Source: Nigrospora sphaerica (Eukaryota > Ascomycota > Sordariomycetes > Amphisphaeriales > Apiosporaceae). Taken from it: a DNA stretch of 64,000 nucleotides. Both the position numbers and the translations under genes were made by a program. Below are positions 18,775 through 29,859 of the stretch, piece after piece; within the stretch, counting starts at the first letter, position 1; each line of letters begins with the position of its first letter. The stretch spans positions 1 through 64,000 of the forward strand of contig JAGVVL010000025.1 of assembly GCA_018287875.1 (NCBI GenBank). The letters are read 5' to 3'. Under the pieces are notes generated by a model. It was not told where the DNA came from. It worked only from the letters and a program-made list of their open reading frames with translations, and did no database searches.

Positions 18775-19828
18775 GACGACCAGGGTACAGTTTCGGGCAG
18801 TTTCGGCTGAACGATTCATGTGGTCCTCCGCATGGGACACACTTTGGGATCGATTCCTCGCAGCTGCGGTGGCTATGGCCTATCTTAGCACACCTGCCGC
18901 ACACTTCGGGTTGCTTGCACTGGAAGGCCTTATGGCCAATCTGCTGACAGTTGTAGCACTGCTCCGGTCGGTTACGTCGTTCGAATACGCCCGTGTACCC
19001 CGACTCGCCACCGGCGTAGAAGAAGCCCTCGCTTAGGAAGCGTCTCGCCTCCGCCGCCTTCGTGAGGTATACCACCATCGAACCGTACGCCTTCGCCACA
19101 TCCTTTCTGCTCAGCCAGACGACCTTGGCCACCGTTGTCTCGTTTTCCTGCCCAAAGGCCTCCGTTACGCCATTTCGGACCGCCCCGGTCTCGTCTAGGA
19201 CCGCCGTGCGCCGAACGTTGTCCACCTTAATCGGGTACAGCTCATCCCGAAGGACGCGGGCCCCGCGTGTCGCAATAGCTTCCGCCGTGCGTTTGACCAT
19301 CTGGTGTTCTGCTTCGTCCCGGCAGGCGATCTTGATGCGCTCCGAGTTCCTGGGGTCCACCGTCACGGCTCGGCACCGCCAGTTCTCGTGGTCCTTCATC
19401 GATCGGATTTCCTTCTCCAGTGCCTTTCGGATCGAGCCTGCCGACATGTTCTCGCCATCGCTGCGCTTGACTCGGGATGTATCGATCGTGCAGAAGAGGA
19501 TATCGGAGTACGAGGTGGCTGCGCCCGTCGATGCGGTTCGGATGTTGCTCGGGTGGCTGGTTAGAGGCGTGCGCGCAATGTCGGCGTAAGACGCTCGAGG
19601 GCTCGACTGTGTGTTGGTCTGGAACCCCGTGCCGTTTCTGATGTCTTCTAGGTGTTCTCGGACCTGCTTTAGTTCCTCCTTGACGTCCTTCACTTCTCCA
19701 TCGAGGTTTCGGATCGTGTTTTGCTGGGCGCTGATTAGGTCCTTCAGGCTCCGAATCTCGTCGCGGGAGCTGGCCAACAACGCCAGCAGGCCTCCTATTC
19801 CCCGGGTCAAGTTCTCTGCGCTTTCCAT
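18767..19828 (-). CDS. LINE-A ORF1: gag-like nucleic acid-binding protein
   Basis: 353 residues. An N-terminal coiled coil (about residues 20-65, heptad-like from EIRSLKDLISAQQ) precedes a Ser/Thr-rich linker and a central region. The C-terminus holds three zinc knuckles: CYNCQQIGHKAFQC, CGRCAKIGHSHRSC and the variant CVPCGGPHESFSRNC. Such proteins bind the element's RNA in a ribonucleoprotein particle. The stop codon overlaps the ORF2 start by 8 bp (18767-18774), which suggests that ORF2 is translated by termination-reinitiation. The frame has no stops or frameshifts. Confidence 0.9.
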   Translation of the reverse strand: MESAENLTRGIGGLLALLASSRDEIRSLKDLISAQQNTIRNLDGEVKDVKEELKQVREHLEDIRNGTGFQTNTQSSPRASYADIARTPLTSHPSNIRTASTGAATSYSDILFCTIDTSRVKRSDGENMSAGSIRKALEKEIRSMKDHENWRCRAVTVDPRNSERIKIACRDEAEHQMVKRTAEAIATRGARVLRDELYPIKVDNVRRTAVLDETGAVRNGVTEAFGQENETTVAKVVWLSRKDVAKAYGSMVVYLTKAAEARRFLSEGFFYAGGESGYTGVFERRNRPEQCYNCQQIGHKAFQCKQPEVCGRCAKIGHSHRSCEESIPKCVPCGGPHESFSRNCPKLYPGRHE

Positions 19829-20921
19829 AGAAGGGGGGGGGGATAGAAGGTTTGCACCTTAAGCAGCCCGCAAGGGCATATCCCTCTCTAGGACCACCGA
19901 CATGCGCATCCGTCCTCTCGAGCCATAGCACGACCTCCTCGACCTGCAGCCTCCTAGGATAGCACCTACGCCAGCGACACTCCGACAGAGAAGATGCCCT
20001 TTGGCACAATCGAAGGCAGTCCGTCTCATCCTTGTCTCCAGGTCCCTGGGCTGGCCCAATCCAGCTGTTCATCCCCTTCCACGGCAAGTCCTCGAACCGG
20101 TTCCATCTCTAGTCGACCCTAGTGCGAGTAGGGGACGTAGGGGCTACCCTGTTCTTCTGCCGGTCCCGTAGTCGTCGTGCTATACTACAGCCTACTGGTG
20201 TCCTAGGGTGGCGAGCCCTAGACCGGCTTCCCGTTGCTCGCCGCTATCTCTGCTGGCGAGCCGACTATGTCTTACCGTAGGCCTTCGGTAGGGGGTACCA
20301 CTACGCCGGCATAGTACCCTGTAAGGCCTCGACTAACCTGCCCTAATCCACTATATGTTCGTCTCTGGAGCGGTGCGCTGTCACCCTAAAGGGCGACATG
20401 GGCAGCCAGCTGTAGCCACTATTACCTTAACGACTCTGTTCCCGTGTTCTTAACAACTTCTATTACTCTGTATGCATGTCTACTTAAGTATTCGTTCGAT
20501 ACCCTCGCGGCTGTTCGCTACAAGCCGTCTCAGAGCTCGGCAAGGCCGAGGGTGTCCTGTTGTCGCTTCGAGAACCGAGTCGACGTCGGATAGTTTTTCT
20601 ACCCAAATCCCTTTACAGAGATAAGGGCCTTTACTGCGCGGCTGATTTATCGTCGATCCGGCGTTACATGGTGTCGATTTTCGAGGCTGCTTGCTACGTT
20701 TGGCGGGGGCGAAAAATTTTCGGTCGTGCGACGCCCGAAAATCCCGCATCACAGATCGTATCAGCACAACTCCAGAGCAGCGACATAGCGACGCAACAAT
20801 AGCGCCTCGCTGCACTTTCGTGCAGAATGCATCTCTACATCGGCTCTTCCTCAGTCAATTGACCCAGGAAGATTTCCAGCCGGCGCCGCGGGGAGGCTGT
20901 AGAGTCCGACTTCGCCAGCCA
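19829..20921 (-). promoter_or_regulatory. LINE-A 5'UTR / presumed internal promoter region
   Basis: About 1.1 kb, homologous to the two tandem units at 1888-4080. It begins (minus strand) GGCTGGCGAAGTCGGACTC and ends with a run of ten C shortly before the ORF1 ATG. The presence of the same leader on a chimeric element argues that it carries what is needed for transcription; promoter activity is inferred. Confidence 0.6.
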
Positions 20922-21651
20922 CAATGCAGGGATAGTTGCAAATTAAGTGTCCTGGACTTGGAATGGGAATACCCTGGAGTAAGGGTAGAATAGGGCACAG
21001 GCTTACGCTTACTACGCGAAAAGTAATGAATAGGCTGTCTGGAACAATCCAAACGCTTACGCCAACATTGACCATTCCTCAATTTCAATACCAAGTATTT
21101 CCTTACATTCTTGGTACGGGGAGCTGAACACTCGAGGCCTTAGCGGTCAGCCTCGTATCCATATATTTCAACATGGTCCAATAGAATGAACTGACCGCCT
21201 TTGTCTCATCTATTTCGAGTGTTTAAAAAGAGCGCGCCAGGCGACGTAGGCCTTTTCCATGAGATTATCATGACAAAGCTTGGCGCAACTAAGCCCTCTG
21301 CTCTGCCAGTCTCCTAAGTGGCTAATGCCACATTGTTGCCGTGTAGCCGGCTAATATGGTGATGTATGGGAGCTGAAATGCGGCTATTGGATGGAACTGA
21401 GCTGAGAAGGCGCACCTTTCGGTTAACCGGGCTAATAATCACTTGGCAATTGGTAACGTGTTGGAGTGTTAAGTCTAGACCTCCATCGTCGTAACCAGGG
21501 CTTAGGAGCATCGTGACGCGGAAAATAGGATAAGTAGGCAGTGCTACCGGAACGAGTGTACTAAAGAACCCAGGGCTTCAGCTTTCCCCAAACCATCAGG
21601 TCCATCACTGAAGAAGATTTCACATCGTTTCTAGTCTACTACCTATCCAAG
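20922..21651. other. Upstream region of the Ecp2-like gene; no gene seen
   Basis: 730 bp of unique-looking sequence with no frame over 80 codons, no repeat shared with the rest of the window and no clear TATA box. It is the presumed promoter of the secreted-protein gene at 21652. Confidence 0.4.
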
Positions 21652-22435
21652 ATGCATCTGCCTACACTTGTCGTTGCGCCTCTCCTCCTTGGTGCCTCGG
21701 TGGCAACACCGGCTGAAGTACATAACGAGCCTGAATTCGGTGTCGGCTTGGGCATTGATTCGAGTAACCTCGTCCCGGAGAACTTTACTGCGACGGATGG
21801 TCTGACTTATGAGATGGTATGTTTCCTATACAGTCGGACCGTTTGCTATATGCCAGTGTAAGCCGACGGACTAACAAAAGCAGTGGGTCTACAAGGACCC
21901 TAACGCTAGCGAGGAGGACGAGGACTACGACAGCGACGAGGAGGACGACGGGGGGGGCGACAACGCGGCTGGCGGCACGAATAATGTGCGCCGGGGGCTC
22001 AAATCGCCCCGGGGCAACGGGTGGAAGCGCAAGTCGTCACACCAGGACAAGTGCCGCAAGACGTCGTACGTGGGGGACACGGGGCCGCACGCGCCGACGA
22101 CGGGGCGCTGCGCGGCGGTGCGCGACTGGGCGGCGTCCAACAAGGGGCGCTGGAACCTGAAGTGGGACTCAATCACCCCCGGCCAGTACCGGTCCCTGGT
22201 GCACAGTAAGAAGGACGGCGCCACCACCTGTCACTTCGCCGTCTACCACGACGCCTGGGCCGTCCGAATCGGCAACCATGACGTCCGTGAGTTCGTGCAG
22301 GAGTCTCTCAACAAGTACTCGCGCAGCTACAACGGGGTCTGGCGCGTCCGCTCCCGCGGCTCCGCTGATTGCGATGGCGACCTCGTGAAGGACGGCTCCG
22401 CCGAGCTCAAGTGGAAGGTAGACAGCAAGTTCTAG
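21652..22435 (+). CDS. Secreted Ecp2/Hce2-like candidate effector, one intron
   Basis: Two exons, 21652-21816 and 21884-22435, give 238 residues. The 67-bp intron has GTATGT at the 5' site, a CTAAC branch point and CAG at the 3' site, and keeps the frame. Residues 1-20 are a signal peptide (MHLPTLVVAPLLLGASVATP). Residues 56-85 are very acidic, followed by basic stretches (NVRRGLK, WKRK) that look like Kex2-type processing sites. The C-terminal 125 residues (CRKTSY, TGRCAAVRDW, TCHFAVYHDAWAVRIGNHDVREFV, ADCDGD) have the cysteine order and the IGNxDV core of the Hce2 domain, named for Cladosporium Ecp2. The protein is predicted to act outside the cell. The domain assignment is by motif, not by search. 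A run of seven G lies inside the acidic region. Confidence 0.7.
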
Positions 22436-22671
22436 GTAGCGGCCCTGATATAAGGGGTGATTCATGTCGGTAAGGGAAACAGTAGGGCATATTTCGTTCA
22501 GTGGTGAAAGGGGTGTTAAATCACGGTTTAGTTAAGGGGCGAGAGAGGCTTAAGTGTAGTCGTTCTTAGTAGCCTTTTTTCAAATTTAGCATCTGTTTTT
22601 CTTAAATCTAGCGCTTTTATAGTGTTTATTTTTAAAGTGATATAAAGACATATTCTTATGGGTAAGCTTGA

Positions 22672-24420
22672 AAGGCTTAATATTTTGGCGGAGGCGTCCC
22701 ACGTCTCTACGACGACATCGACATCCGGCTCGGCGACGTCATGATTAGCCAGCTGGCCGGCCAATACGGCGGGATCGTCTAGTACGATTTCGGGAAGACG
22801 GGGCCGGAGTCCACGACGTCAGCAAGAAGATCACATGGCCGAACAGGCCAGACGTCATTATCCACGACTCGGGATGCTTTAAGGCTGTGGGGTTCTAAGA
22901 ATCCTAAGCTATTGAAGACTTTCTCCGAGTGAAGTTAGCCGTAGTTAAGGTAGATGGCCATCTGCATGCCATTTAGTAAGACACACTGATCTCTATCCGG
23001 TTGCGATCCTGGGTTTCACCAACTTTGATGAAAAATATTATCCCGTGCAAATTTTGCCTTGAGGCAAGAACCTTTCTTCCAACGCAAACAGTGACTAAGA
23101 AGCTGTTCCTTGCGATAGAGTGTTACGCACAAGATGTTTCAATTCTAGTCATCGCCACAAAGAAGTACAAGTACCAGGGCATGAAGCAGCAGGAAGGGCG
23201 CCGGTGGTTCTCCGGGTAAAATAAACCCATTACCTTGGAAACCCTTGACTAATATGCTGAATATGAGCTCCAAGAGCGTGTGGAGATGATAAAAAAAGCA
23301 ATTCTCGGACTGCAGGGTGGGGCGATTCGACGCCTGCATAGCTATTTCTAAGTGTGAGTTGAAATTGAACCAAGAGATTTGCAACTCTCACTCATTAATT
23401 CCATCTGACAGACTATGAAGAATCGATTACAGAGCTAAGCAAGATCAGTAGCGGGTGCCTTTCGCATGAAAGGGTTAGAATTCCCTACATACGCGCCTAG
23501 ATTGCCCGCATCGATCTGAAGGTCGACCTGGCCGTGTGCGAGACGATGCGCATTTACAAGGACGTCCTGGCAAGTGCCGTTTCCCTGGCGGGTTGTTACA
23601 TCCTGCATTTTGGTCCCCTGTGGTCTAGCGCTTATAGTGCAGAATTGGGTATAATGATCCCACTGGATCATTACTGAAGCTTTTGCTTCGTGGCGCAGTG
23701 AGTTGGCCCACACGCACTGTAACACCGGTGTGCCACTCGAAATCAGCACGAACCGTTTCGCTTCAGTCACCGAGCTCTTCGGAGTCGTCCTCAACTGTTT
23801 TGGGTTGCCGAGCGTAACCCCCGAAGTGGCGTACGGGATATTCAAGTCGCAGCTATTTGAAGATCCTGGCTGTGATTTTGTTGTTATACTCGCCGAATTC
23901 ATGGCAGCTTAATGGGCTCTGATGTCAGTCGCTTCTCTTGGGATGCCAATCTTCCTCGTGCCTATGGTAACCGATATTCCCCTGGTTGTGCCGGCGGCGG
24001 GGCGCCTAGTTCTGATGTTTTCTTGCTGATGCGTGCCACCACGGGGGGGGACAATAACCTAGTCTGCTAAACTGGATACCGTGGACAAACAAAGGCTATT
24101 AAGAGCAGGATCTGTCAACTGGCAGGTCCCCTACCTTTTACGCATCACTTGCGACCTGATCCTCGTTTGCTCTCAGTGCTTCTAGGAAGTCAGCACCAAA
24201 AAAACCCAGCCCAAGGTCGACGACCTGAAGCAATCGGTGGCCTTGTATCGAAAATACTACAAGGAGGTGCACTTGCGCATCATTTTGGCCCTGCCGAAAC
24301 GTAACGTTGCCATGGTTTTGCGATTCTGCGAGGTCCAGGAGATGCTAAAACAGATCTTCGAGGATTTCAAGAAGAAGGCGACGGCAAAGCCCACATCAAC
24401 GACGCCCTAATACCAGAGTT
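22672..24420 (+). pseudogene. Decayed PNP-domain fragment joined to a decayed GTPase gene
   Basis: The first 120 bp (22690-22800) encode GGGVPRLYDDIDIRLGDVMIS, a hallmark of the nucleoside-phosphorylase-like (PNP_UDP) domain found on fungal NLR-type proteins; it soon hits TAG. From about 22808 another frame reads HDVSKKITWPNRPDVIIHDSG, the G3 region of fungal GTP-binding proteins. At about 23090-23215 follows VSILVIATKKYKYQG (a G4-like TKxD with Tyr for Asp), then QERVEMIKKAILGL. Near 23925 and 24135 come hydrophobic and helical segments (CDLILVCSQCF, KVDDLKQSVALYRKYYKEVH) typical of the C-terminus of that GTPase group. Many stops and frame changes separate the pieces. No function is expected. 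Confidence 0.65.
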
Positions 24421-25242
24421 TATGGATAATCCAGCCCCTAGGCGTTCGGTGACTTTACCATCCAAATCCTCCACGCCATCTACGTTCGGTGCCGACGCTT
24501 TAGGGAAGAACGAGAAGAGCCCCGACTAGGCTGCCATCTTGGAGCAGGGCGATGGAGAACTTATCGAGTAGACCTTAAACAGCCAGGCACGTGTTTAAGA
24601 GGATGGACACCAATTACGAGGGACTGGTTAGCCCTAGTAGCTTTTGATTCAACAGAGGATTGTGAAAGTCAACTCTCAGTGATGCGAAACAATCTGGGGG
24701 TTCATTATACAAGGATGCTATGGCTATGAAGAAGTTATTAAAAATTGTGAATGAGGAGCTGTATGGCTGTGGCCAAATGTCTAATTATGTGGGTTCAAAC
24801 ATCTTCCACCGGCACTTAATCAAGTTAGAGTACTCCCATTTGCCCCCGCCCCCACTACATTTAGCCCCCCTCAGCTTAATAGTATAGAAATTAACCTTAC
24901 TACTTTAACCGACTATATATTCTTAATTTATAATGACTATAATGTTAAAACTAGCCCTACTTAATCTTTCGCTTACTCTCTCTGTCGCAATATGAGGCTA
25001 TTCACGTGGCTTAGCCTCTCCTACCAGGTCACGTGGCTCCTCTTCACATGCCAGGATTCACATAGTGACAGGGGTCTTGAGCTACTATATGTACTACTGC
25101 ACCTACAGACAGATTTCCTTTGTTTCCTTCTAATGGATAACTTGAACCTCGCTTTCCACGATCTCTGCAGTGCGACACTCTCTATATTTAGACTACTTTT
25201 AGCCTTCTTGACTACTAGTTATGCTTGGTAAGTATCATTGAT

Positions 25243-25955
25243 ATTTATGAGCTTCAAATTAAGGTTTAAATTCAATTTCTTCCCCTGCTTTAATTTAAGC
25301 CGCGTAATCACTTACGCAATCACTTATGCATCCTCTTTTTATTACTAAGAGAATAAGGGTATAACGGGTATAAGTAAGGGCTGAGTCTCTCTTCTCCGTA
25401 TATCTAGTCTATCCTTAAGCAAGCAAGCAAGTAAGCAAGCACGCAAGCACACGAAATACACTCTCGTTCCTCTCGAAGAAAAGTTCCTTATTCTTCCGCG
25501 TTTCTTTAATTATAAGAAACGACCTCCGAAATCGAAAGAGCTTTTATAAAGGGTTGCTTCCTCTCCCGATCGAACCACCACTTTTAACAATATACCTTTA
25601 AGTAAAACTGTTGGAAGTGGTGGTTTGATCGGAAGAGGAAGCAACCCTTTATAAGGGCTCTTTCAATCTCGGAGGTCGTTTCTTATAGAAAAACACGGAA
25701 GAATAAGGAACTTCTCTTCAAGAGGAACGAGAGTGTATTTCGTGTGCTTTTCTTACTTGCTTGCTTGCTTCAGGACAGACTAAATACACAAAGAGGGGAG
25801 ATTCAGCCTTTACTTATACCCGTTAAACCCTTATCCTCTTAGTAATACAAGGAAGAGGACACGTAAGTGATTGCGTAAGTGATTACGTGGCTTAAATTAA
25901 AGCAGGGAAAGAAATTGAATTTAAACCTTAATTTCAAAGCTATACTTAGTTTTTA
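25243..25955. repeat. Long near-perfect palindrome: inverted LTR-gamma fragments, arms about 347 bp, 19-bp spacer
   Basis: The left arm (25243-25589) and right arm (25609-25955) are inverted copies of the same unit: the start of LTR-gamma (TGTTGGAAGTGG on the right arm), about 285 bp of it, plus about 60 bp of AT-rich DNA. The spacer is ATATACCTTTAAGTAAAAC. The arms are not full LTRs; both break from the family at the same base (after GTGGCTTA). Such a structure can extrude as a hairpin. Confidence 0.8.
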
Positions 25956-26489
25956 AAGTCCGATGTCTTCTTTAAAGTAAACTTAACTATTATAAAAGTA
26001 TTAAATCTTTTTAAACGTGCTAAAAAGACCTTACTTAGATAAGATTACTTCGATTTTATTAAGTTAAGTAGTATTTACTATATATTTTGAATAAAATTTA
26101 ATCTAAAAGTAGTTTTGTTATACTTATTAACTAAAGACTAGCTACTCTTTACTTATTTAAGATTTTATAATTAGTAGGATTAATTAAACAAGCTGTTTAA
26201 TAGTAGGTAAGAAAATTTCGTTTACTAATTATTATAAAGTCTATTAATGAAGCTAAAACTCAGAGCTCTTTTTATGCACAGATTTTAAAGAAGTAAAAAC
26301 GGCTAAATCGAGAGGTCAAAGAACGTGAGAGGAATAAAAGAAAAGAGAGAAGGTAACTTTGATAAGAGAAGCATTAAAAAATAAGATTAAATAGTATATA
26401 ATTATTATTACCGTTTATAATAAGTAAGCGGTACTTAAAAGGGTCGTTAAAGGCGATGTTTAAGATAAAAATCTTTTAAAGTTACTTGG

Positions 26490-26695
26490 TGTTACAGTTC
26501 AAGGAACGAAGAATCTGTTAATGACCCAAGGGTTCTATTAAGATGCGAAAACTACAGATAAAGAGGAAAAGAAGAGGAACATGCTCCTGCCAGTCACCGT
26601 TTGGCAGGAATATATCCAGCCAGCGGCGGTACGCGTACCTCGCCAGTGGTCCATGCATTCCCATGCCCTTGTACCTATGTACCTATGCCGTAACA
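26490..26695 (+). mobile_element. Solo LTR, family delta (about 206 bp)
   Basis: It begins TGTTACAGTTCAAGG and ends CCGTAACA. Flanks CTTGG and CTCGG form a 5-bp duplication with one transition. It is homologous to 38030-38242. Internal retrotransposon sequence is absent on both sides. Confidence 0.75.
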
Positions 26696-27285
26696 CTCGG
26701 GCGTTATTTAATATTTATTTGTTTTTAGTTAAAATGAATCAATAACTTAAATACCCTAAGTTAAGCGTGTGTTATAATTTTTAATAATCTCACACTTTAA
26801 AACAAGTAATAAAGGTAAGGTATAGCTTTAAGTTAAAAATACATTTAATAAAGGAGGTCAAAGTAAAGGAACTAAGCTTTTTCTTTCGATTGAAGCATTT
26901 TTTAAAATCTGTTAATATTAGACCATTTAATTTAATACCGTTTAAAAGTTTAACTTTACTTATATTATAGTGGTTAAATAACTTTACCTTTTAAATCTTC
27001 AGTGATTAAAGATATTAAAGTTATAAGCGAGTTACCTTAATTAATGCGCTATCAACATATTATACGTTAATAAACTAGCTCTTTGAAACCTATATACTCA
27101 TATTTCTATGTAAGATGGCTTATAAACAACTCTTTTTAAGTAACTCGTTATTGTCTTAAGTTTAAAAGATGCGTTTAGCAAACTCTTTAACTTAAACGTA
27201 TAAAGATAAAAGCTTTAAAGTGGCTTAAGTTAAGATTTAAGCCAGAAATAACTTTTTTTTAATCTAATTTAAGCTTTTATTAATA

Positions 27286-27611
27286 TTGAGACGGGGCTAG
27301 GGTACATAAGTACCCAATGCCAGGGGTCTGATCAAGGACTTCCGCCTACAAGTAGCCGTCCAGCTTCCACTGTAGAGATAAAACAACAACCAAACATGTT
27401 CACTTCTTTTATCTTTTGAGACCATCACTCGTAACCGTTTTTGTCCCAGTTATTGTCCCAGTTGGACCTCACTTTTACTTGGGTGATAGATATACCCTTG
27501 ATTACGGACTTGCACGTCCTAAATCGAGGGCATGTCTATCACATTATCAGGGATCGACCTCACGACCGCGTCTTTACACCAGGCACTACACCTAGTGTTT
27601 GTCTGTTCTAA
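27286..27611. mobile_element. Small TIR element (TTGAGAC family), about 326 bp
   Basis: It begins TTGAGACGGGGC and ends GTTCTAA, flanked by TA on both sides. The second half shares GGGATCGACCTCACGACCG with the copy at 62093-62394. It has no coding capacity. Confidence 0.65.
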
Positions 27612-27922
27612 TATATATAAAAGCTTTTAACTTACATTAATACACTTTAGTTCGATTTCGAGGTATCGACCTTAATATCTTATATTTTTAAGCGGATTCA
27701 TCAATTAAAGCTTTATTAGCAACGGTATTAAGGGCACTTTATAAGTCTTGTTCGTTATATAGCTTCAATTTTAATTATTACGCTTTGAAAATAAAATAAA
27801 GGTTGTATAAAGTAATATTAGTAAAGAAATGGAATATCGTAATTCGGGTAGCTAAGATGGTGGTGAATATTATAAGTGACTAAATGTGGGGGGGGGAGGC
27901 CAAATGGGGGTACTCTAACTTA

Positions 27923-28449
27923 GCCGATTGTGTTTTTAAAGCTCTCGAACACGCCTTAATAGTGTTTCTATCGATAATCAGTTCTACACTCGGTACAAAC
28001 ATAGAGAAACACCGTATCAGCAGTTGATGGTCAATATGGAAGTTGAGACGATCCATTAACAGAAGAGCCAGCCTTGAGTGGGAAGTCGTAGGTTCGTTCG
28101 CGAGCCTTTATGCTGTGCGCGATCCAAACAGACAAGTAGGTTCAGATTGCGCGCGAGCTTTACAAGATTCATCAGGCTACCTCCCCATCTTGGGCCATAA
28201 TCAGCATCACTCTGGACGCGCGCCGGGGCAACAAACCAATTGGTGCCGCCTGCCCCGCCGGCGCCGGCCCCGTCAGGTGCAATATCCTCATTTAACAGAT
28301 GATAAGGTCAGCTTTGACCCAGAGCAAGTCCCACGAATACCTATCAGTCACTCGCCCAGCATAAGTAAGAGCAATGCCGGAAATAGAACGGCGTACGTTA
28401 TATCGCAAGAGTCTACACAGAACTATGCTAACATCACTAAAGTACGAAC
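27923..28449. other. Unassigned region between E copy 2 and the F-box-like gene
   Basis: A 139-codon open frame covers 28043-28462, but its composition (many Arg, Ser, Gln and no motif) and lack of homology make it unlikely to be a gene. I see no repeats. Confidence 0.35.
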
Positions 28450-28585
28450 ATGCCGCTTATAGCAGAGCTAAGACGCCTCGAGGAGCAGCTCAGGGAGCAG
28501 CTCGCAAGGATAGAAGCTAAGTGAGTTCATCCACCATCAAAGGGTAGGGTTCGCCACCTTTTACTACTGGCCCTTTCCGCGCGAG

Positions 28586-29859
28586 GTGCCGCAGGACCCC
28601 CTCTGGCAGCCGCTGCGGCACAGCTGCGACCTGCTTCAACGTATAGCCGCCGAGCCTGTCGTGGCGCCCTACATCCTCCACGCCGACCTTAGCTGGGATC
28701 ACTGGCCCCCGAATCGTACCGTCATCCCGCGTATGGCGGAGCCGGACATCGATAGCGACCTAGTCATGGCCTTGTTCGCCAATTCCCCTTATTTTCAGCG
28801 CGCCGGCCTCGACTGGCGCCAGTACTACCGCCAGATTGCTGACGACTTCCAACGCACTCCGAATGAACTGTTCTCCCAGCACGCCATTGCTTTCGTCCTC
28901 ACGCTGCTGCCCAATGTCCCCTCCCTCATGCTCCCGAAGTTATGGACCCCGACCGACGAGTCTTCGCAATTCGTGCACGCCGCTGTTGTCGAAGCCCGGC
29001 GTCACGACAGCGCCAGCCTGGCCCGCGTGACGCGCTTCAACACGGGCTCGCGCTGCCTGCCGCTCGCCGACGGGATACCCTTCCTCGCTCTGCCGCGTGT
29101 GCGATCATGTCACTTCTTCTGCGCCGTGGCGGCCGACACGTGCCCGAGCGACCTCCTCCCGCCGTCTTTCCGGGCCTTCTTCGGCGACCCCCCGGAGCCC
29201 CCCTGTAGCAACACGCTCGAGGACCTCTATCTCCCGGGGGCCGACATCGACGACGTCGCTGTAGCCGACTTACTGCGCTTCGCTCCGCGCCTGACGACCT
29301 TGCAATTCAGCCACGGCCTCCCAGCCAAAGACGACGAGGAGCCGCCACCGCCCGCCTGGGACGTCAGTCCGTTCCTGTGCCTGCTAGAGCGCGAGGCCGG
29401 GCACCGCCTGGAGCGGCTGGCCGCCTACTGCTCTGCGGGCGCCATGATGCTGTGCGCCGTCTCCCTCCGCCGTGGCTTCCCGCGGCTCCGCGATCTGGTC
29501 ATGGCCATTCCGGCGTTCGATGGCACGGCACTCGCGCCCGCCATCATCGTCGCCGCCGACGAGGAAGGGTGGAGGGAGGCGCCACCCCGGGGCTCGATGA
29601 CCGGCTCCCGGCTTCCCTTGAGCGGCTGACCCTCGTGTCCGAAGACGGCGGCGGCGCCTGCGACGCCCGCGCCCTCGCTGCCATCTTCCCCGGCTTATCC
29701 GCCCGCCGGATCGCGCGGCCTCTGCAGCTCCCGGCCCTGCGGAAAGTCCGGGTCGAGCTTTCGGGGCTGTGGACCGCCGTGCACCTGGACTGGGCCCGCG
29801 CGTGCGCGGCCGTAGGCGCCGAGATAGCGTCGGTCAGCCTGGCGATGAGCACCCAATGA
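28586..29859 (+). pseudogene. F-box/LRR-like protein gene interrupted by a frameshift
   Basis: The frame from 28586 encodes 347 residues typical in style of fungal F-box proteins: PREV just upstream of the ATG, FVLTLLPNVPSLMLPKLW, LARVTRF, PFLALPRVRSCHFF, LEDLYLPGADIDDVAVADLL and LLRFAPRLTTLQF. It ends abruptly at 29629. The phase shifted by one base then continues the same kind of sequence (LPASLERLTLVSEDGG to SVSLAMSTQ) to a stop at 29859. A single lost base near 29570-29600, in a run CCCCGGGG, would explain this; it may be real or a sequencing error. An upstream exon from 28450 (MPLIAELRRLEEQLREQ, then GTGAGT at 28522) is possible. Such proteins usually recruit substrates to SCF ubiquitin ligases. 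Confidence 0.5.

Larger units (their letters stand above)
14700..20921 (-). mobile_element. LINE-A: near-intact Tad1-like LINE, about 6.2 kb
   Basis: The element comprises a 5'UTR of about 1.1 kb (19829-20921), ORF1 (gag-like), ORF2 (endonuclease, reverse transcriptase and RNase H-like region), a 3'UTR of about 0.3 kb and a (TG)n tail. The 5' boundary is set by loss of match to the leader copy ending at 4080. No clear target-site duplication is visible. One premature stop near the end of ORF2 is the only obvious damage. Confidence 0.85.
24823..27920 (-). mobile_element. Family E transposon (degenerate pogo-like), copy 2, with nested insertions
   Basis: Bounded by inverted repeats starting AGTTAGAGTACYCCCATTTG and followed by C-rich tracts; the right flank has TA and the left CA (probably a mutated TA). 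The total is 3098 bp. Removing the palindromic block, one LTR and one small TIR element leaves about 1.85 kb, a normal Fot1/pogo size. The interior is very AT-rich with no open frames. Segments at 25970-26480 align with the transposase remnants at 62686-63110 and, inverted, at 42950-43330. Confidence 0.7.

Noticed and set aside
18317..19036. 239-codon plus-strand frame
   Set aside because: Antisense to the LINE-A ORF1/ORF2 junction, without motif.
23435..23902. 155-codon minus-strand frame
   Set aside because: Antisense to the GTPase-like pseudogene; the plus strand has the recognisable segments.
27880..27900. G run considered an assembly error
   Set aside because: It recurs at the same place in the terminal repeats of all E copies, so it belongs to the element, though exact length is uncertain.
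28043..28462. 139-codon frame
   Set aside because: No motif, irregular composition and no start context; judged spurious.
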